64,000 bases of DNA from Diogma glabrata (GCA_963693315.1 OY856188.1:161115058-161179057), one strand, 5' to 3'. Positions 20,676-30,724 are shown, counted from the stretch's first letter. Notes: generated from the sequence alone by a model not told the origin. Numbers and translations are program-made.

Positions 20676-21721
20676 ACAGGAATAAAACGTTACTCAATAC
20701 AGAACAAAAGTGTTACTCAAGCTTCGTAAGGGGTATAATATGCTGTGATTGGCATTACTTTCAGTTGTACAATTTGGCTGGTTAATAAATAAATGATAAA
20801 TGACCATATTAAGTTCTACGTTATATTTTCCATAAGTCAGTTGCAATCTGTTGCAAGTTTTGATATAATTTTTTCCCAAGCAAATTGCGCACAATATGGC
20901 GATTACATACACTTAATACAAAAATGAATTGCATGACAAACTATCATCAGTTTATTTATTTGTTGACCAGCTCAAATCATTATATAAATCATCATCAGAA
21001 ATGGCAAATCTCAATCAATTTATAAACCATCATCAGAAACGTTTGATTAAATGGTTGCGGAATAATGGCAATTGCAAATTTCCATTGTCGAAAATATGTC
21101 TACCATTTTGAAATAATCTTTTGTATTAATCAATAATAGTTTGTTAAAGTTCTTAAAGGTTTGTTAACTTTTTAAACACATCGATAAGTGATTTAATAAA
21201 AAAACACACAATCGCGAATTAAACAACGAACTGTCAAAAATATTGACAGATCGATTTGTTGTAAATCTTTTAATATTCATTGAAAACAGCCGTATATAAG
21301 AAATATTACTTGAGTAACAATTTTCTTGAATACTACTAAAATTATTATACATAAATAAAGTCGTATACAAGGAACTATCCTTGGGTAAGAATCTTCTTGG
21401 ATTCTTCCTAAAAGTTGTACTTTAATAAAGGTTTATATAAGGGATAGAATTCTTGAGTAAAAACATCTTGAATACTACCTTAAAAGTTATATGTGAATAA
21501 AACCTTATAAAAGGTATTATACTTGAGTAACAGTTGCTTGAATATGCCCTAAATATTTATTATTGAATTAAGCTTTACTTAAGGAATTATATAAGAAACT
21601 CAGTGAATCTAGTCTTTTACAAGCTTTTTTTAGGTAAAGCTTGAATAATATGGTATTACACAATGCTTTTTCAAGTTAAGTTGGAATAATTTAAAAAATT
21701 TAGGCGAAATTGTTACCTGGG

Positions 21722-22793
21722 TTGCCAGGCTAATCAGCTTTGAGTATTCACCAAGGTCATTCGCAACAGCGACATAATTACCATGGCAGCCGATTTTTTT
21801 AAGGTCGTTTATTACGTCAGTCTCCCATTGTAGTCGTGGTCTTCCTCGCGGTCTACCACTCCCTGGGGTGCTAACGTATATTTTTCTAATCATTCCAGAC
21901 TGTGAATCGGCTCGTAGAACATGCCCAAACCAAGCAATCCTATTAGAACGGATACAACCTATTATATCAGGACCCTCAAGAAGGTCTCTGATCTCAAAGT
22001 TATACCGGGTTCTATACTCTCCATCGTCTGCCTTAAGTGGACCAAAAATGTAGCGCAGGATCTTACGTTCAAATACAGATAAATGCGATTCGTCTTTTTG
22101 TGTAAGGGTCCACGTTTGTGACCCATACATCACAACCGGTCTAATCAATGTCTTGTATAACTTGAGCTTGGTGTTAGTTGATACATACGGTGATCCAAGG
22201 AGAGGTTTAATTGAGTAGAAAGTTCGATTACCTGCAGCGATTCGAGCTTTAATATCTGTAAGTATGCTGTTGTTTGAGTCAAGCATTGATCCCAAATATT
22301 TAAAAGATTCAACTCCCTCAATTCGTTCATCGCCGCACATCAAATCTTTCTTCTCAGCGTCTCTTGAAACATTCATATGTTTGGTTTTATTGTAGTTAAT
22401 TTGCAGACCAGTTTTTCTAGCACCACTCTCAAGCGACTTGAAAGTCTCACTCATAACAGCTTCACTTCGGCCGAGGATGACAACATCATCAGCGTAAGCA
22501 ATCATCTGTACTGAGTTTATTGACAAGATATTGTTATTAGTCGGTAGTTTCTTTTGACGGCACACATATTCCAAGGCTAGATTAAAAAGTATAGGCGAGG
22601 TAGCATCACCTTGTCTTAAGCCGGAGTCGACTTTAAAAAACTTTGATATTTCGTTCTCTACTCGTACACAGCATTGAGAGTTCTGTACTGTCATTTTGCA
22701 TAGTGATACCAGTTTACCAGGAATTCCCATTGACACCAGAGCAGACCATAGAGTCTCTCGTTCGAAAGAGTCGTAGGGCCTGCCTGAAATCAA
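21722..22793 (-). pseudogene. RTE-1 reverse transcriptase, palm to C-terminus
   Basis: The frame holds motif B (DSGLRQGDATSPILFNLALE), motif C (QMIAYADDVVILGR, intact YADD), the thumb (FKYLGSMLDSN, IRPVVMYGSQTWTL) and the RTE C-terminal domain with GRPRGRPRLQWETDVINDLK. The readable end past 21722 is the inverted-repeat insertion. The upstream RT half is in another frame, with the shift falling inside motif A near 22784 (RQAYDSFERETLWSAL is split). A single indel therefore separates the two halves. Confidence 0.9.
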
Positions 22794-23940
22794 TGAAAAG
22801 TTGGTGAACAGGTATGTTGAACTCTCGACACTTTTCCAAAATCATCCTTATCGAGAAAAGTGCATCGGTGGTACCTCGGCCCCGCCGGAAACCACACTGA
22901 TATTCTCCAAACAGTTGTTCAGCAAAACGATTGATTTTGGATAGCAAAATGTAGGAAAAGATCTTATATGCTGTGCAGAGGAGAGCGATTCCTCTGTAGT
23001 TTGCACATTGTAGGCGATTACCATTTTTATGGATTGGTATCAGCATAGCTGTGTTCCAGTCCTGTGGCATGGTTTCAGTTCTCCAGATCATTTGAACATG
23101 TTCAAACAATCTTAAGGATAGAGTTTCGCCACCAAGTACAATCATTTCGGATGTTATATCGTCGATACCAGGTGCTTTATTGCATTTTAATTTTGACAGC
23201 GCCGCATCGAATTCCTCTCTGGTGGGTTCTTCTACATGTACCTTTGACGCACGAATAAGCTTTGCTCGTCGCCCGACTTGTTGCTGGTCACATAAGTTGA
23301 GAAGATTCTCAAAATAAGCGGCCCAAGTATCTAAAATATTCGTAAGGTCTACTTGTAGCTCCCCATCTTCGTTTTGAATAGCAGTCGATCTAGTTTGAGG
23401 GCCCTTCTTTAAGGTTTTAACCTGTTGAAAGAAGTTACGCGATTGATGTTCCTTATTGAAGCTTTCAATCTCCTCACACTGTCTCTTCCACCATTCTCTC
23501 TTCGTTCGTCTACATAGCTTTGTAACGGATTGTCTTACCAGTTTATAGTTCTCTTTCGTGGACCTGGTGTTGCGTCCTTGTAGACACTTCAGATAGCAAT
23601 CTCTTTTGTATTGAATAGCGTCAAGGCATGCTTGATCCATCCATGGCTTCTGGGAGTGGTTCTGTGGTCGTCCAAGTATTCCCTCAGCAGTGCTTAAAAC
23701 AGCATCTTTGAGCAAATACCATGACTTATCGACGTCTCCATTAATGGTTTCTGATTTATCCAATGTTTCGGCAATATGGTTTTGATATCTCTCTTCTGTT
23801 TCAGCATTCTTTAATGATGAGATGTTAAAACGTTTCCGTTGATTGAATTTTGGAATGCCTGGATTTGGGAAGTGGAACCTTATCGTTGCACATACAAGGA
23901 AGTGATCACTTCCATTGTATGCACCTCTAAAGGATCGCAC
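22784..23940 (-). pseudogene. RTE-1 endonuclease end, linker and RT fingers
   Basis: It starts in RSFRGAYNGSDHFLVCATIR, whose SDH triad element is the intact C-terminal catalytic motif of the APE endonuclease. The linker follows (WMDQACLDAIQYKRDCYLKC), then the RT fingers with KLKCNKAPGIDDITSEMIVL, ANYRGIALLCTAYKIFSYIL and YQCGFRRGRGTTDALFSIRM, up to HQLFIDFRQA where the frame breaks. Domain order and spacing match the RTE-2 copy. Confidence 0.9.
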
Positions 23941-24176
23941 ATCCCGAACGCTCGAAAAGAAACGTGGTTACTAGAACGTGATCGATTTGATTTCGAGTGT
24001 TTCCATTCGGTGAGACCCAAGTCTGTTTATGAATCGATCGATGCGGAAAGAACGTACTGGCAATTCTCAAACTATTTGATCATGCAAACTCAGTCATTCT
24101 CTCACCATTATCATTCGAATTCAAATGCAGGCTGTTGGGACCCACCACATTTCCATAAGATATATCTCTTCCAACC
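23941..24176 (-). pseudogene. RTE-1 endonuclease middle part
   Basis: The minus frame reads GRDISYGNVVGPNSLHLNSN then DNGERMTEFA, a stop, and STFFPHRSIHKQTWVSPNGN followed by NQIDHVLV, the conserved QIDH motif of RTE endonucleases. A stop near 24085 and a frameshift near 23945 are the visible lesions. It joins the FNG codons of the N-terminal part exactly across the Penelope-like insertion. Confidence 0.85.
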
Positions 24177-24369
24177 TGTCCATTAAATATATGTGTTGTT
24201 ATGGTTTTCCATATTATTCACTGTTTGTGTGCTTTTGTTACTTTTGAATTAAAATGCAATATTTAAAAATATACTTTTTACTGTTTATTTTTAATTTAAT
24301 TTTATTAATAATAATATAAACTTCCTTATAGTAACAATTTGATTTTTTTTTTTTTTTTTATTATTTTAC

Positions 24370-24405
24370 AGAATATCGATTTCGACTTACGTCATCCTCA
24401 GTTCT
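24370..24405 (-). ncRNA. Hammerhead-like ribozyme core, left arm
   Basis: The minus strand has AGAA, CTGAGGA, a TGACGTAAGTC helix-loop, GAAA, TCGAT, A, TTCT. That fits C3-U-G-A-N-G-A9, G12-A-A14, an A15.1-U16.1 pair with a minimal stem III, H17 = A, and a 4-bp stem I (AGAA/TTCT). Helix II is only GAC/GTC, with one extra U. Short-stem type I hammerheads are known from PLE pLTRs. The same core is conserved in the right arm. Confidence 0.55.
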
Positions 24406-24472
24406 TGAATTATTATTACAATTTTTGCTTAAACTATTACTTATATACTATTTCAACTGCTGTTTTTTATTA

Positions 24473-24757
24473 TTATGTCATATATTTTGTTAGTTTTAGT
24501 GTTGATTCTGCATTTAAAATGTTGTTATTGTTTTTATGTTTATATATTTCTATTTCTTCCAATCTTTCTAGATGTTGTCCTTTTATTTTTTTATGTAATA
24601 TGGTTAAATTTGTGTTGATATTGGTGTATTTGTGTTTTTCTATTTTCAAATGTTGGGCATATCTGGATTTTGAATCGCTTCTGTTAACTTCATTGGTGTG
24701 CTCGATAAATCTTTTTTTGAAGGACCGTAGAATGTAATGTAGATTCAAAAGACACAT
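24473..24757 (-). pseudogene. GIY-YIG C-terminal part in the inverted left arm
   Basis: The minus frame contains RSFKKRFIEHTNEVNRSDSK and YAQHLKIEKHKYTNINTNLT, the C-terminal half of the Penelope-type GIY-YIG domain after the YIGQTGRSF motif, ending at GQHLERLEEIEIYKHKNNNN. The first 11 residues are not part of the domain, so the GIY-YIG motif proper is missing from this arm. Confidence 0.8.
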
Positions 24758-24849
24758 TCAAAATATTCCGAAAACCAACCCAAACGGATCAAACAATAAA
24801 TATCAAATCACATCATCCATACCAACATAAACTAGCTGCCTACAACCAC

Positions 24850-25356
24850 ATGATCAATAGATTGAACACTATACCAATGAATGCTGAAAACTATCAAGAC
24901 GAGCTAAACAACATAAAATACATAGCCAGTAAAAACGGATATAAAAATGAAATAATTGACACATTAAATAGAAAATATAAAAACAAGAAAAATTTGCGAA
25001 CCCTAACAACGTTGAAAAATGAAGAAAATTTAGCAGGTAAAAAATACGTAGGCATAACTTACAATAAAACAACATTCAAAATAATGCAAAAAACTTTAAA
25101 AAAATATGGATATATTGCGGCTTACAAAAACAAAAATAAAATAGAAAACTACCTAAAAACTAAAAAAACCCAAACCTTAGACACAGGTGTTTATAAGCTT
25201 ACCTGTGACGACTGCAGTAAATTTTATATAGGCCAGACGGGGCGGTCCTTCAAAAAAAGATTTATCGAGCACGCCCAACATTTGAAAATAGAAAAACACA
25301 AATACACCAATTGTCCTTTTCTTTTTTACATAAAAAAAGAAAAGGACAACATCTAG
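24850..25356 (+). pseudogene. Penelope-like linker plus GIY-YIG endonuclease
   Basis: The 168-residue frame starts inside the PLE linker (LNTIPMNAENYQDELNNIKY, NGYKNEIIDTLN). It then has TLDTGVYKLTCDDCSKFYIG QTGRSFKKRFIEH at about residues 111-141: GVY..FYIGQTGRSF is the GIY-YIG signature, with the CDDC pair typical of Penelope endonucleases. About 16 residues present in the left-arm copy (TNEVNRSDSKSRYA) are absent here between IEH and QHLK, and the frame then runs into a hairpin and stops. The RT domain expected upstream is absent. Confidence 0.85.
25311..25349. repeat. Hairpin at a sequence replacement in the PLE
   Basis: TTGTCCTTTTCTTTTTT and AAAAAAGAAAAGGACAA face each other around ACAT. 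In the left arm the corresponding place is ordinary coding sequence (TNINTNLTILHKKIKGQ), so here the 5' half of the hairpin has replaced about 20 bp by a copy of the downstream sequence. Confidence 0.8.
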
Positions 25357-25529
25357 ATAGATTGGAAGAAATAGAAATATATAAACATAAAAACAATAAC
25401 AACATTTTAAATGATAAAATCAACACTAAAACTAACAAAATATATGACATAATAATAAAAAACAGCAGTTGAAATAGTATATAAGTAATAGTTTAAGCAA
25501 AAATTGTAATAATAATTAATAATAATTTA

Positions 25530-25565
25530 AGAACTGAGGATGACGTAAGTCGAAATCGATATTCT
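25530..25565 (+). ncRNA. Hammerhead-like ribozyme core, right arm
   Basis: Same core as in the left arm, on plus: AGAA at 25530-25533, CTGAGGA at 25534-25540, helix II GAC-GTAA-GTC, GAA at 25552-25554, stem III nucleotides 25555-25560, H17 at 25561 (predicted cleavage after it) and TTCT at 25562-25565. Outside stem I, AT-rich flanks can extend pairing. The two cores point in opposite directions, as their arms do. Confidence 0.55.
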
Positions 25566-25680
25566 GTAAAATAATAAAAAAAAATCAAATTGTTACTATA
25601 AGGAAGTTTATATTATTATTAATAAAAAAAATTAAAAATAAACAGTAAAAAGTATATTTTTTTAAATATTGTCCATTAAA

Positions 25681-26100
25681 GTCACCAAGAACCATAATGA
25701 AGTCGCGTTTGGGCGTTTGTTTCATAACCTCTTCCAGTGCTATGTAGAAATTATCCTTCTCGTCGACGGTCTTAGCTTCAGTAGGTGCATGCACGGCAAT
25801 AAGAGAAATATTGTTAAATGTACCACGTACACGTAGATAGCAGATCCTCTCACTGACCGGGATGAATTTCATTACGGCTTCTTGTATGCGTGCACCAACA
25901 AGAAAGCCAGTACCGAATTCTCTTCTAGAAGGATGACCACTACAGTATAGAGAGTGACTATCCAAATCTTGTTTTCCGATTATCGGTTGTCTAATTTCTT
26001 GTAGAGCAATAATATCCATCCTATACCTCTCAGCCTCTGTTTCCAGACTTATAAGAGCATCAGGAGCGCTCAGGCTGCGCACGTTCCACGTTCCGATTCG
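25681..26100 (-). pseudogene. RTE-1 endonuclease, N-terminal part
   Basis: The minus frame begins GTWNVRSLSAPDALISLETE and continues with MDIIALQEIRQP (the catalytic E of the QE.R motif), SLIAVHAPTEAKTVDEKDNF and IMVLGDFNGQ, where the Penelope-like insertion cuts. These are the first APE endonuclease motifs of the RTE clade. Codons read on the minus strand below 25670 belong to the inserted element. Confidence 0.9.
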
Positions 26101-26508
26101 GTAGTCTGGTCCTTTTTCACGTCCAGGTAAAATTCTGTTTTTTTGGCCGGGTCTGTTATTCTTTTCCTGATAACCAAATTTAACATATTAGTTTTTTTCC
26201 GAGGTTAGGGTGTTAACCTTAGGCCCAAACCAAATTGTCGTGAATGGGTCCGTTCTGCATATTAAGGTCACCAGAAACAAGCTTTTTACACGTTTATATA
26301 GCGAGCCGCTTGATCCAATACAGACGCCCGCTTCAAGCCGCCCCTAACATGGAGAACAGACGCTTGAGTCGCATTGGTTGTAAGGCGCCAATTCGCCGTG
26401 ATGTAGCGTCATTGACTACGCAGTTTTTACTCTGCTTGTCTCCAATTCACCAACCTAATTCTGTCAGCATTACCCAGGCAGCACGGCGTCGACGTCGAAT
26501 TTCGCTAC
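26101..26508 (-). promoter_or_regulatory. RTE-1 5' leader with TATA-like box
   Basis: This contains one copy of the unit that is doubled in RTE-2, including CGCTATATAAACGTGTAAAA (minus strand, about 26284-26303), which looks like a TATA box, and the 5' tip GTAGCGAAATTCGACGTCGA. Promoter activity is inferred from the TATA-like motif and its conservation between two elements. Confidence 0.5.
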
Positions 26509-26520
26509 ACATATGTTATT

Positions 26521-27242
26521 AAGCTTCCAAAAAACAGGAGCTCAGCGGACCCTACCACTTTGTTCACTATCGCTAAAAACTAATCAGCGCAATACTAATG
26601 CATTAATGCATTATATCTGTCATACCGACAAAACCGGACAATTCCTCACTTCCCGAAGCACCACATGATGCCACCTATGAAAAAATTATTTTGACAGTAA
26701 TAACTTGTAATTATAACCATATACATAAATAGATTTTTATATAACAAATTTTGTGGATAACAAATGGATTTGATTCTTATAAATTAATTCCAATAAATAT
26801 TTCTCAAGAATTTCTGTATTTGATACATATGAAATAAAATCAATTAGTAAGGATTTTGATGATTTGGCTGTATGATGATAAAATTGTGAAAGTTCGATAA
26901 TTATGATGTTCTCAATGATTGTCTTGAAGATATCATTATCTCAGTACACTGCAATAGTAATCTCTAACTTCCATGTATGATAAAATTAGCCAGTAGTTGT
27001 AAGCATAATTCCATACAATATGTGATCCACAAGATGTTTGATCAATTTGAAGTAAAAACATAAACTTGTGAAATATAATTTGAGTCTTGAGTGATGATTA
27101 TGTTTTTCAAAGGAAAGACATAACAATATAAAATCTACCACATTGTAATGTTGTGTATGGAAAAGTTGTATTAAAATCATGGTGAATCAAGTCTGCATCT
27201 TCTACATGAAAATATGTAATTTAGATTCGAAAGAATCTCACT
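26521..27242. other. AT-rich spacer
   Basis: No gene, RNA or clear repeat seen. The minus frame at 26986-27180 has no recognisable motif. Confidence 0.5.
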
Positions 27243-27549
27243 CATCTTGTAGTATTCTATTATCGTCATCATCAAACATAAATCCTCCAGTTCCATTATT
27301 ATTCATTATGATGTGTTCACATTCCATAGGTTGATATGATCATCATTAAAATTTTTAATATTATTTGTCAATTGAGTAAGTAAAGTAAAGTCTAATTCCC
27401 ACTTGCACAAACGCTGTTCAAATGTTGAATTAAAGGTTAGGTTTTTTTTTTGATTTGTTACACTATACTGAATGTTAATTTTTGAAAGTAAAATTTATTT
27501 ATTGTCACTATAATTTAATCTGTTCATTTATCTGATTATTTTCTATTTT
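27243..27549 (+). repeat. Tandem duplication unit 1 (about 308 bp)
   Basis: From CATCTTGTAGTATTCTATTA to the ATTTTCTATTTTCATC end. The same order of landmarks (AACATAAATCCTCCAGTT, TTGAATTAAAGGTTAGGTTT, ACACTATACTGAATGTTAAT) recurs from 27550, interrupted there by a transposon. This unit preserves the uninterrupted site CATTATGATG. Confidence 0.85.
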
Positions 27550-27624
27550 CATCATTCTTCTTGTAGATTTCTATTGTCGTTATCATCAAACATAAATCCT
27601 CCAGTTTTATTGTTATTCATTATA

Positions 27625-30348
27625 GTACGGGAGGTAGCGCTACATTTGAAAGAGTCATTTCATACCGACTGAAAATACCAAAAAACTATAGTTTCCCCCT
27701 ACTAAATAAGATTTATAGACGTCAGCTGCACCGATAGCGGTGGAGCTAAATGTGACAGCGTGCGAAAGTCGGCAAAAAAAATTTTGGTCCGAGTGTTTTC
27801 ATACCGTTCCAAAATTTGTGAGATGATATTTTAGATCATTTTTGACAAAAAAAACAATCATTAGCTGCATTGAAGAGGATGGGTTATACGTCAGTCACGT
27901 ATATGGGGTTATACGTCAGTCACGTATATGAAGCATTCTGAAAACTTGTAAATATAAATTCATTTTATACCTTACGAAATTCAAGCAGCTGAATTTTCAA
28001 ATTTTTAAAATAATAAAGAAAACCATCAGCTGTATTTTTAACGGGGGAAAGACCGTCAGTCAGCGTCATGACACGCTGCGCGCTCAGTACATTTCAGTCA
28101 TCATAGTCACTTTGCAAATAAACTGACGATTACTAGGACAAAAAACTGATTACTAGGACAAAAGTCTTAACTTTTACAAATGCTATACCAAAAAAAAAAT
28201 TGGCTATTTCAGGTAAATTAGTCGTAGTACGGATGCAGCGTGATTTATTCGCACAACTATTATTGTTGTCGTTAGAAAACACATTAAACATTGACGCAGT
28301 ATTGACTTACCCATTGACACCAGTTCCATTAGCGTTGTGTATCTGGATGGAGCGATTTGCAAAACTGAGAAATCAGCGTTGTTGCAGATATTTGAACAAA
28401 ACATAATCAGTGATCCAGCAATATCGTGTAATGTAATGATTTATGATGGATTCTTTATTTTACATGCGATGACAGATGTTCCATTATCATTTGGAAATAT
28501 TTCCAAAAAATTAATCCCAATGTTTACTTCCTCAACTGCACGCACACTCATCATTGCATTCGACCGTTATTTCAATCCATCAATCAAAGATCATAAACAC
28601 ACCTTGAGAGGCAGAATAGAGGGCCAGAACTATTATATAAACAGTCCTGATCAATTACGACCAGTTAGCTTTGCCAATGAATTAAAAAATACTCACTTCA
28701 AAGAGGCTCTAATTCAATTTATTTGCAATGATTGGAAAAATAATTACAGGGCTCCTTATATAGGAGGAAAACAATTAACATTAATTATGACATTTGTTAC
28801 AAATATAAAAAGCACAATAACGAAGTTGTAAGAACTGTAGAGGAGGATTTAAATTGTCCAGCTCATGAAGAAGCGGATACTAAAATAGTATTCCACGTTT
28901 GTCAATTAGAAACAGACGCTGACGTAATAATAAGATGTTCAGATACAGATATTTTAATAATACAATTAGGAAATATGAATCATATGCGGAGCAACTCAAA
29001 AATGTATATGCTACTAGCCACTAGGAAGTGGAAATTCACAAAGTTTCATAGATGTTACTCAGTTGTACGATGCATTTGGATCAAATTTGTGCGCATCATT
29101 GCTTGGATTTCATGCTTTTACAGGATGCGACTTCAATCCAGCTTTTTATAGAAGAGGAAAAAAAAACCTTTCAATATATTAAGAAATTCAGTATCGTACA
29201 TCAAAGTATTCACCGACCTTTCAAATATAAATGAATGTAATGCAGATCAACTTCAAAAGAAGATCGAAGAATTTGTGTGCAGAATATATGGTTTGAAAAC
29301 AATCGACAATGTAAATACAGCACGAGTAGCAACATTCATTAAAACTTATAAAATGAATGAAAAAAGAGATAAATTTATGCTAAAAAATAAAATTGATGAA
29401 GCAATATTTCCTCCATGTCAACCGGATGTAAAAAAACATGTTGATATAGATCTAAGGTTTGCACTATTTACTTTTACAGAAAACTTCGAAAGCGATGAAC
29501 CATCAGATACCGAAAAAGATGACGAATTTGAACCGGCACAAATTGACAGCTCCGATGAAAGTTGCGAAGAAAATGATGATGACGAAACCGGCGCCACCGA
29601 AGAATTAAATTAATAAATAAATTTATATGTTATAAACGTAAAGATAAGCTTTCTTTGTATATTTTGAAGTTCCTTAATAAAATAGAAAATATGATTTTCA
29701 AAAATAAAAAAGCATGAATAATTTATTAAAATGATGTTTAAGTTATAATATACACAACAGTGCGTATATTAAGTTAATATAATACTGATTAATATTCATA
29801 GAAAAAGTAATTTTATTTTATAAAATAAATAAAAATGGTCGTCAGCTGTACGTTTGTAAGTGTAAAGATCGTCAGTTTATTTGCAAAGTGACTATGATGA
29901 ACTGAGATGTACTGAGCGCGCAGCATGTTATGACGCTGGCTGACGGTCTTTGCCCCGTTAAAAATACAGCTGACGGTTTTCTTTATTATTTAAAAAGTTT
30001 GAAAATTCAGCTGCATGAATTTCGTAAGGTATAAAATTAATTTATATTTACAAGTTTTCAGAACGGTTCATATACGTGACTGACGTATAACCCACCCTCT
30101 TCAATGCAGCTGACGATTGTTTTTTTGTCAAAAATGATCTAAAATATCATCTCACAAATTTTGGAACGGTATGAAAATACTCGGACCAAAATTTGTTTTG
30201 CCGACTTTCGCATGCTGCCACCTTTAGCTCCACCGCGGGTCCGACGACTGACGCTCATTTTGTTAATATATGTACATTGAACAACTCTCAAAATGAAATT
30301 CATTCGGTATAAAATTCCCACAAAAAATATAACGCTACCTCCCGTACT
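27625..30348 (+). mobile_element. Unclassified DNA transposon with arms of about 500 bp
   Basis: Ends AGTACGGGAGGTAGCG and CGCTACCTCCCGTACT-like. The left arm (27625 to about 28140) and right arm (about 29835 to 30348) are inverted copies over their whole length, including CAAAATTTGTGAGATGATAT, GTTATACGTCAGTCACGTAT and GCGCGCTCAGTACATTTCAG (one or a few changes in the right arm). CGTCAG/CAGCTGACG motifs are dense in both arms. The interior encodes a decayed orphan protein on plus (28200-29613). I see no DDE transposase, so either this protein supplies the activity or the element is non-autonomous. Confidence 0.85.
28200..29613 (+). pseudogene. Orphan transposon-associated protein, frameshifted
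   Basis: Four stretches in different frames follow one protein. 28200-28330: QRDLFAQLLLLSLENTLNID and YPLTPVPLALC. 28337-28831: KTEKSALLQIFEQNI and TARTLIIAFDRYF. About 28800-29020: CPAHEEADTKIVFHV, then RCSDTDILIIQLGN. About 29050-29611: CASLLGFHAFTGCDFNPAFY RRGKK and an acidic C-terminus ending in a stop. The EEADT..., DTD-L-I and HAFTGCD...GRGK-like motifs are shared with a widespread animal orphan family; DTD recalls PIN/FEN-like nucleases, which is inference. At least three frameshifts separate the parts. Family function is unknown to me. Confidence 0.65.
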
Positions 30349-30724
30349 ATTATGATGTAATCATATTCCATGGGATGATACGATCATCATTTAAATTTTT
30401 AACACTATTTGTCAATTGACGTAAAAGTTTAATTCCCATTTGAACAAATGCTGTTCAATTGTTAAATTAAAGGTTAGGTTTTTTTGATTTGCTACACTAT
30501 ACTGAATGTTAATTTTTGAAAGTAAAATTTATTTATTGTCACCATAATTTAATCTGTATATTTTTATGATTATTTTCTATTTTCACTATTTAACTCGTAA
30601 CTTAAATTGAAATTTTGTTTGTATTAACGACCTGCCATTTCGGTAGACCGACAGAAGTGTTCAAATATTTGCAAATAAACAAATTATTAAACAAAATTGT
30701 AACATTAAAAAACATTTGCGTACA

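Larger units (their letters stand above)
19709..21721. mobile_element. Inverted-repeat DNA element with subterminal repeat arrays
   Basis: Ends CCCAGGTAACAATTT and AAATTGTTACCTGGG. It interrupts the last codons of RTE-1, and comparison with the expected codons suggests duplication of only TT. Both flanks carry arrays of degenerate units (CTTGAGTAA, TTGAATAAAG, TTATACAAGG-like) in opposite orientations: about 19735-20040 and 21290-21660. Two tRNA-like modules lie inside. The ORFs at 20694-20912, 20929-21111 and 21164-21370 show no known domain, so the element appears non-autonomous; its superfamily is not assigned. Confidence 0.75.
24188..25669 (+). mobile_element. Penelope-like element remnant with inverted pLTR-type arms
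   Basis: This insertion in RTE-1 is bounded by an exact 11-bp duplication, TGTCCATTAAA (24177-24187 and 25670-25680). The outer parts, about 24261-24735 and 25235-25663, are long inverted copies of each other; both carry the end of a GIY-YIG domain, a hammerhead-like core and AT-rich tails. The centre encodes the PLE linker and GIY-YIG endonuclease on plus. Two 3' ends in opposite orientation are the partial inverted arrangement known for Penelope-like elements. The reverse transcriptase itself is missing. Confidence 0.88.
19669..26508 (-). mobile_element. RTE-type non-LTR retrotransposon RTE-1
   Basis: The element runs from 26508 (5' end) to 19669 (poly-A tail, seen as poly-T at 19667-19678) and is bounded by an exact 12-bp duplication, ACATATGTTATT, at 19657-19668 and 26509-26520. 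Removing the Penelope-like insertion (24188-25669 plus one TSD) and the inverted-repeat insertion (19709-21721) leaves about 3.3 kb, the expected RTE length and close to RTE-2 (3.4 kb). It has a 5' leader, APE endonuclease, RT and the RTE C-terminal domain. Apart from the insertions only a few lesions are visible, so it is fairly young. Confidence 0.9.
27550..30590 (+). repeat. Tandem duplication unit 2, split by a DNA transposon
   Basis: 27550-27624 and 30349-30590 together match unit 1. The break falls at CATTAT/ATTATGATG, so the duplicated target is ATTAT (or TTA if the outermost T/A pair belongs to the element). Confidence 0.85.

Noticed and set aside
26244..26522. Plus-strand open frame of 92 residues
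   Set aside because: It is the antisense of the RTE-1 5' leader, which recurs at 16082 and 35697 as non-coding leader.
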